The notes beneath the pieces are model-generated. The model was not told the origin of the DNA, ran no database searches, and worked only from the letters and a program-made list of their open reading frames with translations. A stretch of 52,226 nucleotides of DNA from Rhodobacter sp. (GTDB lineage Bacteria > Pseudomonadota > Alphaproteobacteria > Rhodobacterales > Rhodobacteraceae), in NCBI GenBank assembly GCA_020250445.1, contig JADCEF010000101.1:1-52226 (forward strand). Reading direction: 5' to 3'. Below, in pieces: positions 19,031 to 28,295 of the stretch (position 1 is its first letter; every line of letters begins with the position of its first letter). Made by a program: the position numbers and the translations under genes.

Positions 19031-19882
19031 ATGTCCGCCACCCCCCTGGACACACCCCGCACCGCGCCGCGCGCCTTGCCCCGTGTCAAGGGCTCGGCGC
19101 TGGTCATGGCGCTTTACATCCTGTTCCTGATGCTGCCGATCTACTGGCTCGTGAACATGAGCTTCAAGACAAACGAGGAGATCACCAGCACCTTCACCCT
19201 GTTCCCTCAGACCTTCACCTTGCGCAACTATGCGGTGATCCTGACCGACCCAAGCTGGTACATGGGCTATGTCAACTCGCTGATCTACGTGGTGATGAAC
19301 ACCGTCATCTCTCTGACCGTGGCGCTTCCGGCGGCCTATGCCTTCAGCCGCTACAGCTTCATGGGTGACAAGCACCTGTTCTTCTGGCTTCTGACCAACC
19401 GCATGTCGCCGCCGGCGGTCTTTGCGCTGCCGTTCTTTCAGCTTTATTCCTCGGTCGGGCTGTTTGACACGCATATCGCGGTGGCGCTGGCGCATTGCCT
19501 GTTCAACGTGCCCCTTGCGGTCTGGATCCTGGAAGGGTTCATGCGCGGCGTGCCCAAGGAAATTGACGAGACCGCCTATATCGACGGCTATTCCTTTCCG
19601 CGCTTTTTCATCCGCATCTTCATGCCGCTGATCGCCAGCGGCATCGGGGTGGCCGCCTTCTTCTGCTTCATGTTTTCCTGGGTGGAACTGCTCTTGTCGC
19701 GCACCCTGACGGCGGTCAACGCCAAGCCGATCGCGGCGATCATGACGCGCACCGTCTCTGCCTCGGGGATGGACTGGGGCGTGCTGGCCGCAGCCGGGGT
19801 GCTGACGATCATCCCCGGCGCGCTGGTGATCTGGTTCGTGCGCAACTACATCGCCAAGGGCTTTGCCCTGGGAAGGGTATGA
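19031..19882 (+). CDS. glpQ: Glycerol ABC importer permease GlpQ
   Basis: A 283-residue permease of the MalG/UgpE type with about six transmembrane helices. The EAA-like loop is PKEIDETAYIDGYSFPRFF. It starts immediately after the glpP stop and its stop overlaps the start of glpU (ATGATG). It partners GlpP. Confidence 0.9.
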   Translation: MSATPLDTPRTAPRALPRVKGSALVMALYILFLMLPIYWLVNMSFKTNEEITSTFTLFPQTFTLRNYAVILTDPSWYMGYVNSLIYVVMNTVISLTVALPAAYAFSRYSFMGDKHLFFWLLTNRMSPPAVFALPFFQLYSSVGLFDTHIAVALAHCLFNVPLAVWILEGFMRGVPKEIDETAYIDGYSFPRFFIRIFMPLIASGIGVAAFFCFMFSWVELLLSRTLTAVNAKPIAAIMTRTVSASGMDWGVLAAAGVLTIIPGALVIWFVRNYIAKGFALGRV

Positions 19883-20286
19883 TGACACAATCACGCTGGT
19901 CCACCATCTACATCAGCACCGCTGCCGTCCTGCTGGCGGCCCTGGCCTTTCTTGTCTGGGCCACGCCCCGCAGCGAAGACGGCATCGCCTGGACTGATCC
20001 GATGATCCCCGGCGGCTGGATGGCCTGGACCTTTCCCACAGCCCTGTTTTTCTGGTGCATCGCCAGCATTCTTGCGCTGTTCACGATTCTGGCCATCCGG
20101 TTTCCCGAAACGCCGCGCCGGGGTATCCTGCGGATCGAGACGACGCGGGGCGACCGGCTGTTCATCACGCTTCTGGGGTCGGCCTTCATCCATCTGGCCA
20201 CCTTGGGTTTTCTTGGGCCTGACCTGATCTGGGTCGGCCCGATCCTATCCCTGATCTACGCCGCAGCCGTCTTCCGCTGGGTCTGA
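19879..20286 (+). CDS. glpU: Small membrane protein GlpU (DUF2160)
   Basis: A 135-residue protein with four predicted transmembrane helices, around TIYISTAAVLLAALAFLVWA, GGWMAWTFPTALFFWCIASI, RLFITLLGSAFIHLATLGF and LIWVGPILSLIYAAAVFRWV. It belongs to the DUF2160 family, found between glpQ and glpV in alphaproteobacterial glycerol operons. It overlaps glpQ by 4 bp. The role in transport is not known; it may be an accessory subunit. Confidence 0.85.
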   Translation: MMTQSRWSTIYISTAAVLLAALAFLVWATPRSEDGIAWTDPMIPGGWMAWTFPTALFFWCIASILALFTILAIRFPETPRRGILRIETTRGDRLFITLLGSAFIHLATLGFLGPDLIWVGPILSLIYAAAVFRWV

Positions 20287-20353
20287 TCAGGTTCTCGACC
20301 CCGCCGGGGGGGAGGCCCCGGCCAAGACGTCACTCTGGGAGGAGTTTACACCA

Positions 20354-22072
20354 ATGAGACTACGTCACACATCAACCGCGATGGCGCTTGCGCTGGTTGC
20401 GATGGGTGCGCCGGCCTGGGCAGACATGGAGGCTGCGAAAGCCTTCCTGGATGCTGAAATCGGCAACCTGTCAACGCTCAGCCGCGCCGATCAGGAAGCG
20501 GAAATGCAGTGGTTCATCGATGCGGCCAAGCCCTATGCCGGCATGGAAATCAAGGTGGTGTCCGAAACGATCACCACGCATGAATATGAATCCAAGGTGC
20601 TGGCCCCGGCCTTTACCGCGATCACCGGCATCAAGGTCACCCATGACCTGATCGGCGAAGGCGATGTGGTTGAAAAACTTCAGACCCAGATGCAGTCGGG
20701 CGAAAACATCTACGACGCCTATGTCAACGACAGCGACCTGATCGGCACCCACTGGCGCTATCAGCAGGCCCGCAACCTGACCGAGTGGATGGCCGGCGAA
20801 GGCGCAGCCGTCACCTCGCCCACGCTGGACCTGGCAGATTTCATCGGGCTCAAGTTCACCACCGCCCCGAACGGCAACCTCTACCAGCTGCCCGACCAGC
20901 AGTTCGCGAACCTCTACTGGTTCCGCTACGACTGGTTCTCGGACGCCAAAACCAAAGAAGACTTCAAGGCCAAGTACGGCTATGATCTGGGCGTGCCGCT
21001 GAACTGGTCGGCCTATGAGGATATCGCCGAGTTTTTCACCGGCCGCGACATGTCCTATATGGGCGGGCCGACCAAGGTCTATGGCAACATGGACTACGGC
21101 AAGAAGGACCCGTCGCTGGGCTGGCGCTATACCGATGCCTGGATGTCGATGGCCGGCATGGGTGATGTGGGCGAGCCGAACGGCCTGCCGGTTGACGAAT
21201 GGGGTGTACGCGTCGACGAAAACTCCCGCCCCGTCGGCTCTTGCGTGGCGCGTGGCGGCGCCACCAATGACGCGGCGGCCGTCTATGCCGTGACCAAGGC
21301 GATCGAATGGCTGCAGAAGTACTCGCCCCCGCAAGCGGCAGGCATGGTCTTCGGCGAGGCGGGCCCGGTTCCTGCCCAGGGCGAGATTGCCCAGCAGATG
21401 TTCTGGTACACCGCCTTTACCGCCGATATGGTCAAGCCCGGCCTGCCCGTGATGAACGAGGATGGCACGCCGAAGTGGCGCATGGCCCCCTCGCCGCACG
21501 GGGCCTACTGGCAGGAAGGCACCAAGGTCGGCTATCAGGACGTGGGGTCGTGGACGCTGATGAAATCCACCCCGGTGGATCGTGCCCAGGCGGCCTGGCT
21601 CTATGCCCAGTTCGTCACCTCGAAGACGGTGGACCTCAAGAAATCGGATGTTGGGCTGACCTTCATCCGCGAATCGACCATCGACAGCCAGCACTTCACC
21701 GACCGCGCCCCGAAACTGGGCGGGCTGATCGAATTCTACCGCTCGCCCGCGCGCGTTGCGTGGTCGCCCACCGGCACCAACATCCCGGATTATCCGAAGA
21801 TGGCCCAGCTGTGGTGGCAGAACATCGGCGATGCCATGTCGGGGGATAAAACCCCGCAGGAAGCACTGGATGCCCTCTGTGCCGAGCAGGAAAAGGTGCT
21901 GGAACGGATCGAACGCGCCGGTGTTCAGGGCGACATCGGCCCGAAACTGAACGAAGAGCAGGATCCGCAGATCTGGCTCGACGCCCCCGGCGCACCGGTG
22001 GCCAAGCTGGAGAACGAAAAGCCCCAGGGCGAAACCATCGACTATGACACCCTGATCAAGTCCTGGAACTGA
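20354..22072 (+). CDS. glpV: Glycerol-binding protein GlpV
   Basis: A 572-residue periplasmic substrate-binding protein of the glycerol importer. The signal peptide MRLRHTSTAMALALVAMGAP ends in AWA, cleaved before Asp24. The mature protein is unusually long for a binding protein, as is normal for GlpV. A strong GGGAGGAG ribosome-binding site lies before the ATG, and 67 bp separate it from glpU. A terminator follows. No glpK or glpF is present in the window. Confidence 0.9.
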   Translation: MRLRHTSTAMALALVAMGAPAWADMEAAKAFLDAEIGNLSTLSRADQEAEMQWFIDAAKPYAGMEIKVVSETITTHEYESKVLAPAFTAITGIKVTHDLIGEGDVVEKLQTQMQSGENIYDAYVNDSDLIGTHWRYQQARNLTEWMAGEGAAVTSPTLDLADFIGLKFTTAPNGNLYQLPDQQFANLYWFRYDWFSDAKTKEDFKAKYGYDLGVPLNWSAYEDIAEFFTGRDMSYMGGPTKVYGNMDYGKKDPSLGWRYTDAWMSMAGMGDVGEPNGLPVDEWGVRVDENSRPVGSCVARGGATNDAAAVYAVTKAIEWLQKYSPPQAAGMVFGEAGPVPAQGEIAQQMFWYTAFTADMVKPGLPVMNEDGTPKWRMAPSPHGAYWQEGTKVGYQDVGSWTLMKSTPVDRAQAAWLYAQFVTSKTVDLKKSDVGLTFIRESTIDSQHFTDRAPKLGGLIEFYRSPARVAWSPTGTNIPDYPKMAQLWWQNIGDAMSGDKTPQEALDALCAEQEKVLERIERAGVQGDIGPKLNEEQDPQIWLDAPGAPVAKLENEKPQGETIDYDTLIKSWN

Positions 22073-22096
22073 TCGGGGCCTGACGGCAAGGACGGG

Positions 22097-22128
22097 GGGC
22101 GGGCGCGCAGGTGCCCGCCCTTCTTCTT
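22097..22128 (+). terminator. Terminator of the glp operon
   Basis: Arms GGGCGGGC (22097-22104) and GCCCGCCC (22113-22120) are followed by TTCTTCTTC. It lies 25 bp after the glpV stop and is a good candidate for factor-independent termination. Confidence 0.75.
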
Positions 22129-22514
22129 CGGGGGCGGGGGAAACCGCCTTTGTCCAGCCTTCCTGCACCCGAACGTACGGGGTCACGCGCCGGTGGAGCC
22201 TGGCCTGACCCTGGTTCTGGCCCGAAAGTGCAAGGTGATGGGCAGGGAAGGGTGCCAGCCCACACATCAGGTCGCGCTCGCCCAGGGGCAAGCAGGCGCG
22301 GTCAACTCCGGCACCGGTCTGTCTGGAGGAAAGCATCAGCGGTTCCCGAGAAGCAAAGCCCTGATCGGCAAGGCCGCCGCCCGGACCTGCGAAGCCTCCT
22401 GAAGGCGGCCGGGCGCAGTCTGCGGTCCGCTGCGACCACAGGATTGCCGAACCTGCGCCCGGGCCTTAGGCCGTGGTTCAAATTGACGGCGTCATGCCGT
22501 AATCTGTATGCCAG
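22129..22514 (+). other. Intergenic region with no recognised gene
   Basis: About 390 bp between the glp terminator and the APH-fold kinase gene. No convincing coding region is visible. TTGACG at 22483-22488 is a plausible -35 for the kinase gene, which would then have a very short leader. GC-rich half-palindromes occur but do not match the window's repeat family. Confidence 0.4.
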
Positions 22515-23321
22515 ATGATCCCGCCGTCCCCCGCCTTCCTGACAACCGTGATTGATCGGCTGCCCGCGCTGAAGGGCCTGTCGTGGCTGCCCTTGCCGGG
22601 CGGTCGCACCAACCGGCTTTGGCGCGTTGGCCAGACGGTGATCAAGGCCTATGACCCTGCCGCCGCCTCGCCACTGTTTCCCAACTCTCCGGCGGCAGAG
22701 GCGCGGGCGCTTGCGCTTTTGGGGCCGCTTGGCCTTGCCCCCGATTTTATCGCTGCGGGTGACGGCTGGCTGGCCTATTCCCATGTTGCCGGGCGGATCT
22801 GGCAGGCGGACCCCGCCCCGGTTGCCCGGATGCTCGCCCGCCTACATCAGCAGCGCCCCCCGGGCTTTCGCCCGGTTGCGTCAGGCAGTGCTGCCCTGCT
22901 GGCACAGGCACAGGCCATTGCCGCCGCCTGCCGCACCCGTCTGCCGCCCGCACCGCCGGACCCCGGCGTTCCGCCGGTGCCTGGACCCTGCCTCATTCAC
23001 GCAGATGCGGTTGCGGGAAACCTGATCGACGGGCCCGGCGGTGTGACGCTGATCGACTGGCAATGCCCCGCAAGCGGCGACCCGACGGAAGACCTTGCCG
23101 CTTTCCTGTCACCCGCCATGCAATGGCTGTACCGCGGCAGCGTGCTGACTGCGCAGGAAACCGACGCCTTCCTTGCGGCCTATCCCGAACCGGCCGTCAC
23201 GGCCCGCTACCTGCGCCTGCGGCCGCTGTACCGCTGGCGTATGGCCGCGCATTGCCTTTGGAAGTCGGACCGCGGTGCGCCGGATTACGCGCAAGCCGCC
23301 GCCGCCGAACTGGCCCCCTGA
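22515..23321 (+). CDS. APH-family phosphotransferase
   Basis: A 268-residue small-molecule kinase of the aminoglycoside/choline kinase fold. The catalytic loop LIHADAVAGN has H162, D164 and N169, and the metal-binding Asp181 is in LIDWQ. The N-terminal part LPGGRTNRLWRV matches the nucleotide loop of this family. The substrate is unknown; choline, ethanolamine, homoserine or a sugar are possible, and drug resistance is not implied. The TGA stop codon is also the first bases of repeat copy B. Confidence 0.8.
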   Translation: MIPPSPAFLTTVIDRLPALKGLSWLPLPGGRTNRLWRVGQTVIKAYDPAAASPLFPNSPAAEARALALLGPLGLAPDFIAAGDGWLAYSHVAGRIWQADPAPVARMLARLHQQRPPGFRPVASGSAALLAQAQAIAAACRTRLPPAPPDPGVPPVPGPCLIHADAVAGNLIDGPGGVTLIDWQCPASGDPTEDLAAFLSPAMQWLYRGSVLTAQETDAFLAAYPEPAVTARYLRLRPLYRWRMAAHCLWKSDRGAPDYAQAAAAELAP

Positions 23322-24152
23322 CAGGGTGCCGAAAACGCCTGTCCCTCGCCCGCCGGGCAGGAAGACCCTGCCGATCCGGGGAAAAGGGGGTGCCAGTGCG
23401 GGCGGGGGCAGGAAACGCGGCAAGACCTTGCGGCCCATCCACGGGCGGGACCTGGAAACGCGACCCGCGTTTCCCCGCCCGCGCGGGACGGTGCCCTGTA
23501 GACCGGCAGGTCCGGGAAGAACGCAGGCCAGCGCCCGACCCGGCGGGTGCGAAGCGCCCGCCGAGGGCGGGTCAGGCGCGCTGGCCGGGGGCTTTGGCTC
23601 CCGGCTGGACAAGGGTCAGCGTGGCGCTGTGGCAGGGGCGATGGCCCCTGCCATGGCAGCGGTGACAGTGCTTTCGTCAATGTGGGCGGGATCAGGAAAC
23701 GCAGCGCGTTTCCCCCCGCCCGTGCGCGACGGTGCCCTGTAGACCGGTGGGCCCGGGCACCACGAAAGGCCAGCGCCCGACCCGGCGGGCGAGAAGCGCC
23801 CGCCGAGGGCGGGGCGGGCGCTGGCCGGGGGCTTTGGCCCCCGGCTGGTCAAGGATCAGCGCGGCGCTGTGGCAGGGGCGATGGCCCCTGCCAGTCAAGC
23901 GTTGAGGGTGCTGTCGTCAGTGCGGGCGGGAAAGGGAAACGCGACCCGCGTTTCCCCCGCCCGCACGCAACGGGGCCCTGCAAACCGGTAGGCCCGCGTA
24001 ACGGCAGAGGGCAGCGCCCGACCCGGCCGGCGTGACGCGGGCACACTGCGGGGCCGGGGCAATGGCCTCGGGCATAGACCCGGTGCGGAAGAATTTCCTG
24101 CCTTCCCGTCAGGCAGCTCTTGCGGTTGGCACTTTTCCGCACCCCGTCGGGG
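23319..24152 (+). repeat. Hairpin-rich interspersed repeat, copy B (about 2.5 tandem units)
   Basis: Starts with TGACAGGGTGCCGAA at the APH stop codon and ends near TTCCGCACCCCGTCGGGG (24135-24152). Unit starts, marked by the GAAACGC/GCGTTTC hairpin, are at 23454, 23694 and 23936, a period of 240-242 bp. Each full unit carries in order the GAAACGC hairpin, GGCCAGCGCCCG pairing with CGGGCGCTGGCC around an inner GGCGGGCG/CGCCCGCC hairpin, CCGGGGGC/GCCCCCGG, and GGCAGGGGC/GCCCCTGCC. The third unit is truncated. A partial extra GAAACGCGG occurs at 23411. Confidence 0.85.
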
Positions 24153-24254
24153 CCGCGCCCCTGCGCCCGCTGTGCCGGCCCGGCCCCGCCGCAGCGCCGA
24201 TGACCGACAGTCAAGCGCAGACCCCGGCACGGCTGTGCTTGCCCTGCGGCTGTT

Positions 24255-24287
24255 CTGGCCTTATCACAACGTCAGGTCTGGCCCTAA
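24255..24287 (+). promoter_or_regulatory. Candidate TauR operator upstream of tpa
   Basis: Direct repeats CTGGCCTTAT (24255-24264) and CTGGCCCTAA (24278-24287) start 23 bp apart. They match the CTGGACYTAA direct repeats reported, to my recollection, for TauR in Rhodobacter capsulatus. The same pair with the same spacing precedes xsc. They lie 78-110 bp before the tpa start codon. Confidence 0.65.
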
Positions 24288-24364
24288 GGCTGGGCAGTGC
24301 AATCCGGGATGATTGCGCATCAGGGCTGAGGGGGACGGCCCCCTCTTGCGTGAAAGGCACAGGC

Positions 24365-25744
24365 ATGGACAACCCGGCACTTGGCAACGACATGAGCATG
24401 GTGATCGAGGCGGATCGGGCGCATCTGTGGCACCACCTGATCCAGCACAAGCCATTCGAAACCATCGATCCGCGCGTGATCGTCGAAGGCAAGGGCATGC
24501 GCGTCTGGGATGCCCGCGGCAAGGAACATCTGGATGCCGTCTCGGGCGGGGTCTGGACAGTGAACGTGGGTTACGGGCGCGAAAGCATCGCCGATGCGGT
24601 GCGCGACCAACTGGTGAAGATGTGCTATTTCGCAGGCTCTGCCGGATCGGTTCCGGGTGCCATGTTCGCCCGCCGCCTGATCGACAAGATGCCGGGAATG
24701 GCCCGCGTCTACTATGCCAATTCGGGTTCAGAGGCCAATGAGAAGGTCTTCAAGATGGTGCGGCAGATTTCGCACCGCCACCACGGCGGGCGCAAATCGA
24801 AAATCCTGTTCCGCGAACGCGACTATCACGGCACCACGATCACCTGCCTGTCCGCCGGGGGCCAGCCGCAGCGCAATGCGATGTACGGCCCCTTCACGCC
24901 GGGCTTTGTCGAGGTGCCCCATTGCCTGGAATACCGCAAGCAGTGGGACGTTTCCAACTATGGCGAGCGTGCGGCGGACGCCATCGAAGAGGTGATCCTG
25001 CGCGAGGGCCCCGATACCATCGGCGCCATCTGCCTGGAGCCGGTGACGGCAGGCGGCGGCGTGATCGTGCCCCCCGCAGGCTATTGGGAGCGGGTGCAGG
25101 AGATTTGCCGCAAGCACAACATCCTGATCCATATCGACGAAGTGGTCTGCGGCGTGGGCCGCACCGGCGCATGGTTCGGCTATCAGAACTATGGTGTGAC
25201 GCCCGATTTCGTGACCATGGCCAAGGGCGTTGCCTCTGGCTATGCCGCCATCGCCTGCACGGTCACGACCGAAGCCGTGTTCGAGATGTTCAAGGATGAT
25301 GCCAGCGATCCGCTCAGCTATTTCCGCGACATCTCGACCTTTGGCGGCTGCGCATCAGGCCCCGCCGCCGCGCTGGAAAACATGCGGATCATCGAGGATG
25401 AGGGGCTGCTGGACAACACGCTGCGCATGGGCGCGCGGCTGATGGACAACCTTGCAGCGCTGCAGGACAAACATGCAGTGATCGGCCAGGTGCGCGGCAA
25501 GGGCCTGTTCTGCGGGGCGGAACTGGTGGCGGACCGCGCCACGAAAGAGGCGGCGGACGAAAAGAAGGTCGCCGCCGTGGTGGCCGACTGCATGGCGCAG
25601 GGTGTCATCATCGGCATGACCAACCGCAGCCTGCCGGGGCTGAACAACACGCTGTGCCTTTCCCCCGCGCTGATCGCCACGCCCGACGACATCGACCACA
25701 TCACCGATGCCATTGACGGGGCGCTGGGGCGGGTATTTGGGTGA
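24365..25744 (+). CDS. tpa: Taurine-pyruvate aminotransferase
   Basis: A 459-residue class-III PLP aminotransferase converting taurine and pyruvate to sulfoacetaldehyde and alanine. The PLP lysine is K287 in TMAKGVASGY. DEVVCGVGRTG carries the pyridine-binding Asp, and YYANSGSEANEKVFKM binds phosphate. The ATG at 24365 starts MDNPALGNDMSMV. Assignment to taurine rather than another omega-amine rests on the neighbours tauR and xsc and on TauR-like repeats upstream. It is separated from tauR by a foreign-looking gene. Confidence 0.9.
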   Translation: MDNPALGNDMSMVIEADRAHLWHHLIQHKPFETIDPRVIVEGKGMRVWDARGKEHLDAVSGGVWTVNVGYGRESIADAVRDQLVKMCYFAGSAGSVPGAMFARRLIDKMPGMARVYYANSGSEANEKVFKMVRQISHRHHGGRKSKILFRERDYHGTTITCLSAGGQPQRNAMYGPFTPGFVEVPHCLEYRKQWDVSNYGERAADAIEEVILREGPDTIGAICLEPVTAGGGVIVPPAGYWERVQEICRKHNILIHIDEVVCGVGRTGAWFGYQNYGVTPDFVTMAKGVASGYAAIACTVTTEAVFEMFKDDASDPLSYFRDISTFGGCASGPAAALENMRIIEDEGLLDNTLRMGARLMDNLAALQDKHAVIGQVRGKGLFCGAELVADRATKEAADEKKVAAVVADCMAQGVIIGMTNRSLPGLNNTLCLSPALIATPDDIDHITDAIDGALGRVFG

Positions 25745-25917
25745 CGCACACCTGCGCGCCTATCCCCCGAAGGTGATCCTGCCGGAACGGAGTTGATTTT
25801 TCCATTATCCTCCAGCATCTGATGTTCAATGTTTCTTGCGACGACGTGTGGCGTGCTGCGGCAACATTGCTGAAGGGCCGGTGTATTCGGTCATTTCAAG
25901 TTCGCATATAGGTTGCC

Positions 25918-26508
25918 ATGTCCCAGTTTCCTGACCGAGAAACCGCCACTTCGCCGCCACATGAACGGAAACCATTGAAAACGTTCATTAATTGCTTGAT
26001 TGCGGCTTGGTTGTTCTTCGGCGCGTCGTCGATTTACGCATTGATCCTTCGGTACCAGTACGTTCCTGCTCCCTATTGGCTTGACCGGACCTCAGTCTTC
26101 GCGTGGTCTGCAGGTTTGGCAACTGCGATAGTCCTTTCGGCATCAGTCTGGACAGATCGATTTTCAATCTCAGGTGGATGGTTTCGGAGTGTAGCAGGGC
26201 TGTTGTGTGCCCCGGTTTTTGGCTTGTTCTTGGGGTGGAATGCCGTTACCAGCGCCATTCCGATGGCTGTTGCACTTCTCGGTGGGTACGAGGCCAATAT
26301 ACAATATTCGATTATTCGCGCAGATCGGGACGGGAGCAAGCATTGTCCGCAGCCTATTGAACTCGACATGGCTATGCTGGTGTTTAAGGATCTTTGTTTC
26401 TTTTCTGACCAGTTCAGAAGAACCTTAAGCCCGGGTGATACAATCATTCTTTCGGGACGGGGGACATCGATGGGTCTTTTCCCGTCCAGTGCCAGAAAGC
26501 TGGAGTGA
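25918..26508 (+). CDS. Hypothetical membrane protein, low-GC orphan
   Basis: A 196-residue reading frame with about three hydrophobic segments (INCLIAAWLFFGASSIYALI; SVFAWSAGLATAIVLSASVW; SVAGLLCAPVFGLFLGW) and a soluble C-terminus. I do not recognise the family. Base composition and codon use are clearly more AT-rich than all neighbours, and the preceding 170 bp are also AT-rich, so the gene was probably acquired recently. It sits between tpa and tauR, splitting a normally compact taurine cluster. Start and expression are uncertain; no strong ribosome-binding site is seen. Confidence 0.55.
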   Translation: MSQFPDRETATSPPHERKPLKTFINCLIAAWLFFGASSIYALILRYQYVPAPYWLDRTSVFAWSAGLATAIVLSASVWTDRFSISGGWFRSVAGLLCAPVFGLFLGWNAVTSAIPMAVALLGGYEANIQYSIIRADRDGSKHCPQPIELDMAMLVFKDLCFFSDQFRRTLSPGDTIILSGRGTSMGLFPSSARKLE

Positions 26509-26593
26509 CCGCCGGGACAGCGTGTTCCGGGCACTGGCGAGACGCGACCGAACCCTGCTATAGTGCCAGCCGCAACAGCCCGATGGTGCCAGA

Positions 26594-28063
26594 ATGCCGA
26601 TCCCTGCAGAAGCCTTCTTTCTGACGGCGGGGGCGCGGGGGACACTGCAACAACAGCTGCGGCAGATGGTGGCCGAAGGCATTCTGTCGGGCCGGTTCCG
26701 TCCCGGTGACCGCATGCCGTCCAGCCGGGGGCTGGCCGTGCATCTGGGCATCAGCCGGATCACCGTGACGCTGGCCTATGCCGATCTTGTCTCTTCCGAT
26801 TACCTGACCTCGCGCGGCAGGTCGGGCTACTTCATCTCGGACACGGCCCCCCGCCAGCCGGATTTTGCGCCCGCCGTGATGGCCGGGGAAGAGCGGGTGG
26901 ATTACGCGGCCCTGACCGGCAGGCGGTTCTCAAGGGCTGTCAGCCTGTCCAAGCCCGCCGACTGGCGCAGCTTTCCCTACCCCTTCATCTACGGCCAGGC
27001 GGATGCCACGCTGTTTGACCATCAGAACTGGCGGCTTTGCGCGATGCGCGCCCTTGGGAAGCGCGATTTCGAAGCGCTGACGGATGACTGGCAGGAACGC
27101 GACGACCCGCTCTTGATCGAATACATCCTGCGCAACATCCTGCCCCGGCGCGGCATCGCGGCACGCGCCGATCAGGTGCTGATCACCATGGGGGCGCAGA
27201 ACGGGCTGTGGCTGGCGGCCACGGTGCTGCTGGGGCGGGCTGGCCGCGCGGTGGTGGAAAACCCGGTCTATCCTGGCCTGCGCGCCATCCTGCAACAGAC
27301 CGGCTGCGCGGTGTGTCCGGTGGATGTCGATGCCGAAGGGCTGCCGCCCGACCGGCTGCCGGAAGGGGTGGACGTGGTCTTTGCCGCCCCCAGCCACCAC
27401 AGCCCGACCAATGCCACCATGCCGCTGGCTCGCCGTCTGGCGCTGCTGGACGAGGCGTCGCGCCGCGATTTCGTGGTGGTCGAGGATGATTATGATTTCG
27501 AGATGTCCTTTCTGGCCCCCGCTTCGCCCTCGCTCAAATCGCTGGACCGCGGGGGGCGGGTGATTCATGCCGGCTCATTTTCCAAATCGATCTTTCCGGG
27601 GCTGCGGCTGGGCTATCTGGCTGCACCGGCGGCCTTTATCGCCGAGGCGCGGGCGCTGCGGGTGGCGGTACTGCGCCACCCGCCCGGCCATGTGCAGCGC
27701 ACGGCGGCGTATTTCCTGTCATTGGGCCATTACGATGCGCTGGTGAACCGGATGAAGCAAACCTTCCGCCGCCGCCGCATTGCGATGGAGGAGGCGATTG
27801 GCGAGCACGGCCTGACCGTGGCGCAGAGCGGCGGTTTCGGTGGGTCCAGCTTCTGGATGCGGGCACCGGAGGGGGTGGACACAGGTTTGCTGGCAGAGCG
27901 GCTGAAAACGCGCGGCGTGCTGATTGAGCCGGGGCGGGTGTTCTTTGACCCCGCCGGGGGGCCGCAGAATTACTACCGGTTGGCCTATTCTTCCATCCCC
28001 GGCAGCCGGATTGCCGAGGGGATCGGGCGGATTGCCGAGGAGATCGGGCGGAGCGCGGGTTGA
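26594..28063 (+). CDS. tauR: MocR/GntR-type taurine regulator TauR
   Basis: A 489-residue MocR protein. The N-terminal GntR winged helix (LQQQLRQMVAEGILSGRFRP then PSSRGLAVHLGISRITVTLA) is fused to an aminotransferase-like domain with the PLP-type lysine in HAGSFSKSIFPGLRLGYL. MocR regulators use PLP and an amine ligand. TauR activates tpa/xsc in relatives. Here it lies co-oriented between tpa and xsc instead of divergent. It is followed by a short repeat motif and an operator before xsc. Confidence 0.85.
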   Translation: MPIPAEAFFLTAGARGTLQQQLRQMVAEGILSGRFRPGDRMPSSRGLAVHLGISRITVTLAYADLVSSDYLTSRGRSGYFISDTAPRQPDFAPAVMAGEERVDYAALTGRRFSRAVSLSKPADWRSFPYPFIYGQADATLFDHQNWRLCAMRALGKRDFEALTDDWQERDDPLLIEYILRNILPRRGIAARADQVLITMGAQNGLWLAATVLLGRAGRAVVENPVYPGLRAILQQTGCAVCPVDVDAEGLPPDRLPEGVDVVFAAPSHHSPTNATMPLARRLALLDEASRRDFVVVEDDYDFEMSFLAPASPSLKSLDRGGRVIHAGSFSKSIFPGLRLGYLAAPAAFIAEARALRVAVLRHPPGHVQRTAAYFLSLGHYDALVNRMKQTFRRRRIAMEEAIGEHGLTVAQSGGFGGSSFWMRAPEGVDTGLLAERLKTRGVLIEPGRVFFDPAGGPQNYYRLAYSSIPGSRIAEGIGRIAEEIGRSAG

Positions 28064-28068
28064 GAGCG

Positions 28069-28125
28069 CCGGGGGGTTCACACCCCCCGGACCCCCCGTG
28101 GGATACTTGTGAACAGAAAATGGGA
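28069..28125 (+). repeat. Short hairpin plus GTGAACAGAAAATGG motif, copy 1
   Basis: A hairpin with arms CCGGGGGG and CCCCCCGG is followed by CCCCCGTGGGATACTTGTGA and then ACAGAAAATGG. A second copy lies at 44839-44889. Similar hairpin-plus-motif sequences recur at gene ends in this bacterial family, as far as I recall. It starts 6 bp after the tauR stop. Confidence 0.6.
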
Positions 28126-28188
28126 CGAAGGGCGGGTTGTGCGAAGGCAAAGGCGGCGCGTTTCGCGTGTTGCTGGCGAGCGGGGCAA

Positions 28189-28221
28189 CTGGACTTATCG
28201 GGACAAGCAAGCTGGCCCTAA
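28189..28221 (+). promoter_or_regulatory. Candidate TauR operator upstream of xsc
   Basis: Direct repeats CTGGACTTAT (28189-28198) and CTGGCCCTAA (28212-28221) start 23 bp apart, exactly as upstream of tpa. The second repeat and its AAGGC flank are identical at both sites. They are 75-107 bp before the xsc start and imply that xsc-tauE-ackA has its own TauR-controlled promoter. Confidence 0.65.
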
Positions 28222-28295
28222 GGCCGGTGCGGGGCGGGCGGATAGATTGCGGTGAACGGCCCGGGGGGGCCCGACAGATGCAGGAGTGTTGCGCC

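Noticed and set aside
18101-19894. 597-codon open frame antisense to glpP/glpQ
   Set aside because: It is a charged low-complexity translation with no motifs; the permease genes on the other strand are unambiguous.
22515-23321. APH-fold protein as an antibiotic-resistance gene
   Set aside because: Only the general kinase motifs are present, with no resistance context; the substrate is unknown.
23440-24072. Tandem repeats considered as a CRISPR array
   Set aside because: Units are about 241 bp with internal palindromes and no short constant repeat with unique 30-40 bp spacers; no cas genes are nearby.
23363-24214. Several 60-190 codon frames within repeat copy B
   Set aside because: The frames follow the hairpin units and are rich in Pro, Arg, Gly and Ala, with no start signals or conserved domains.
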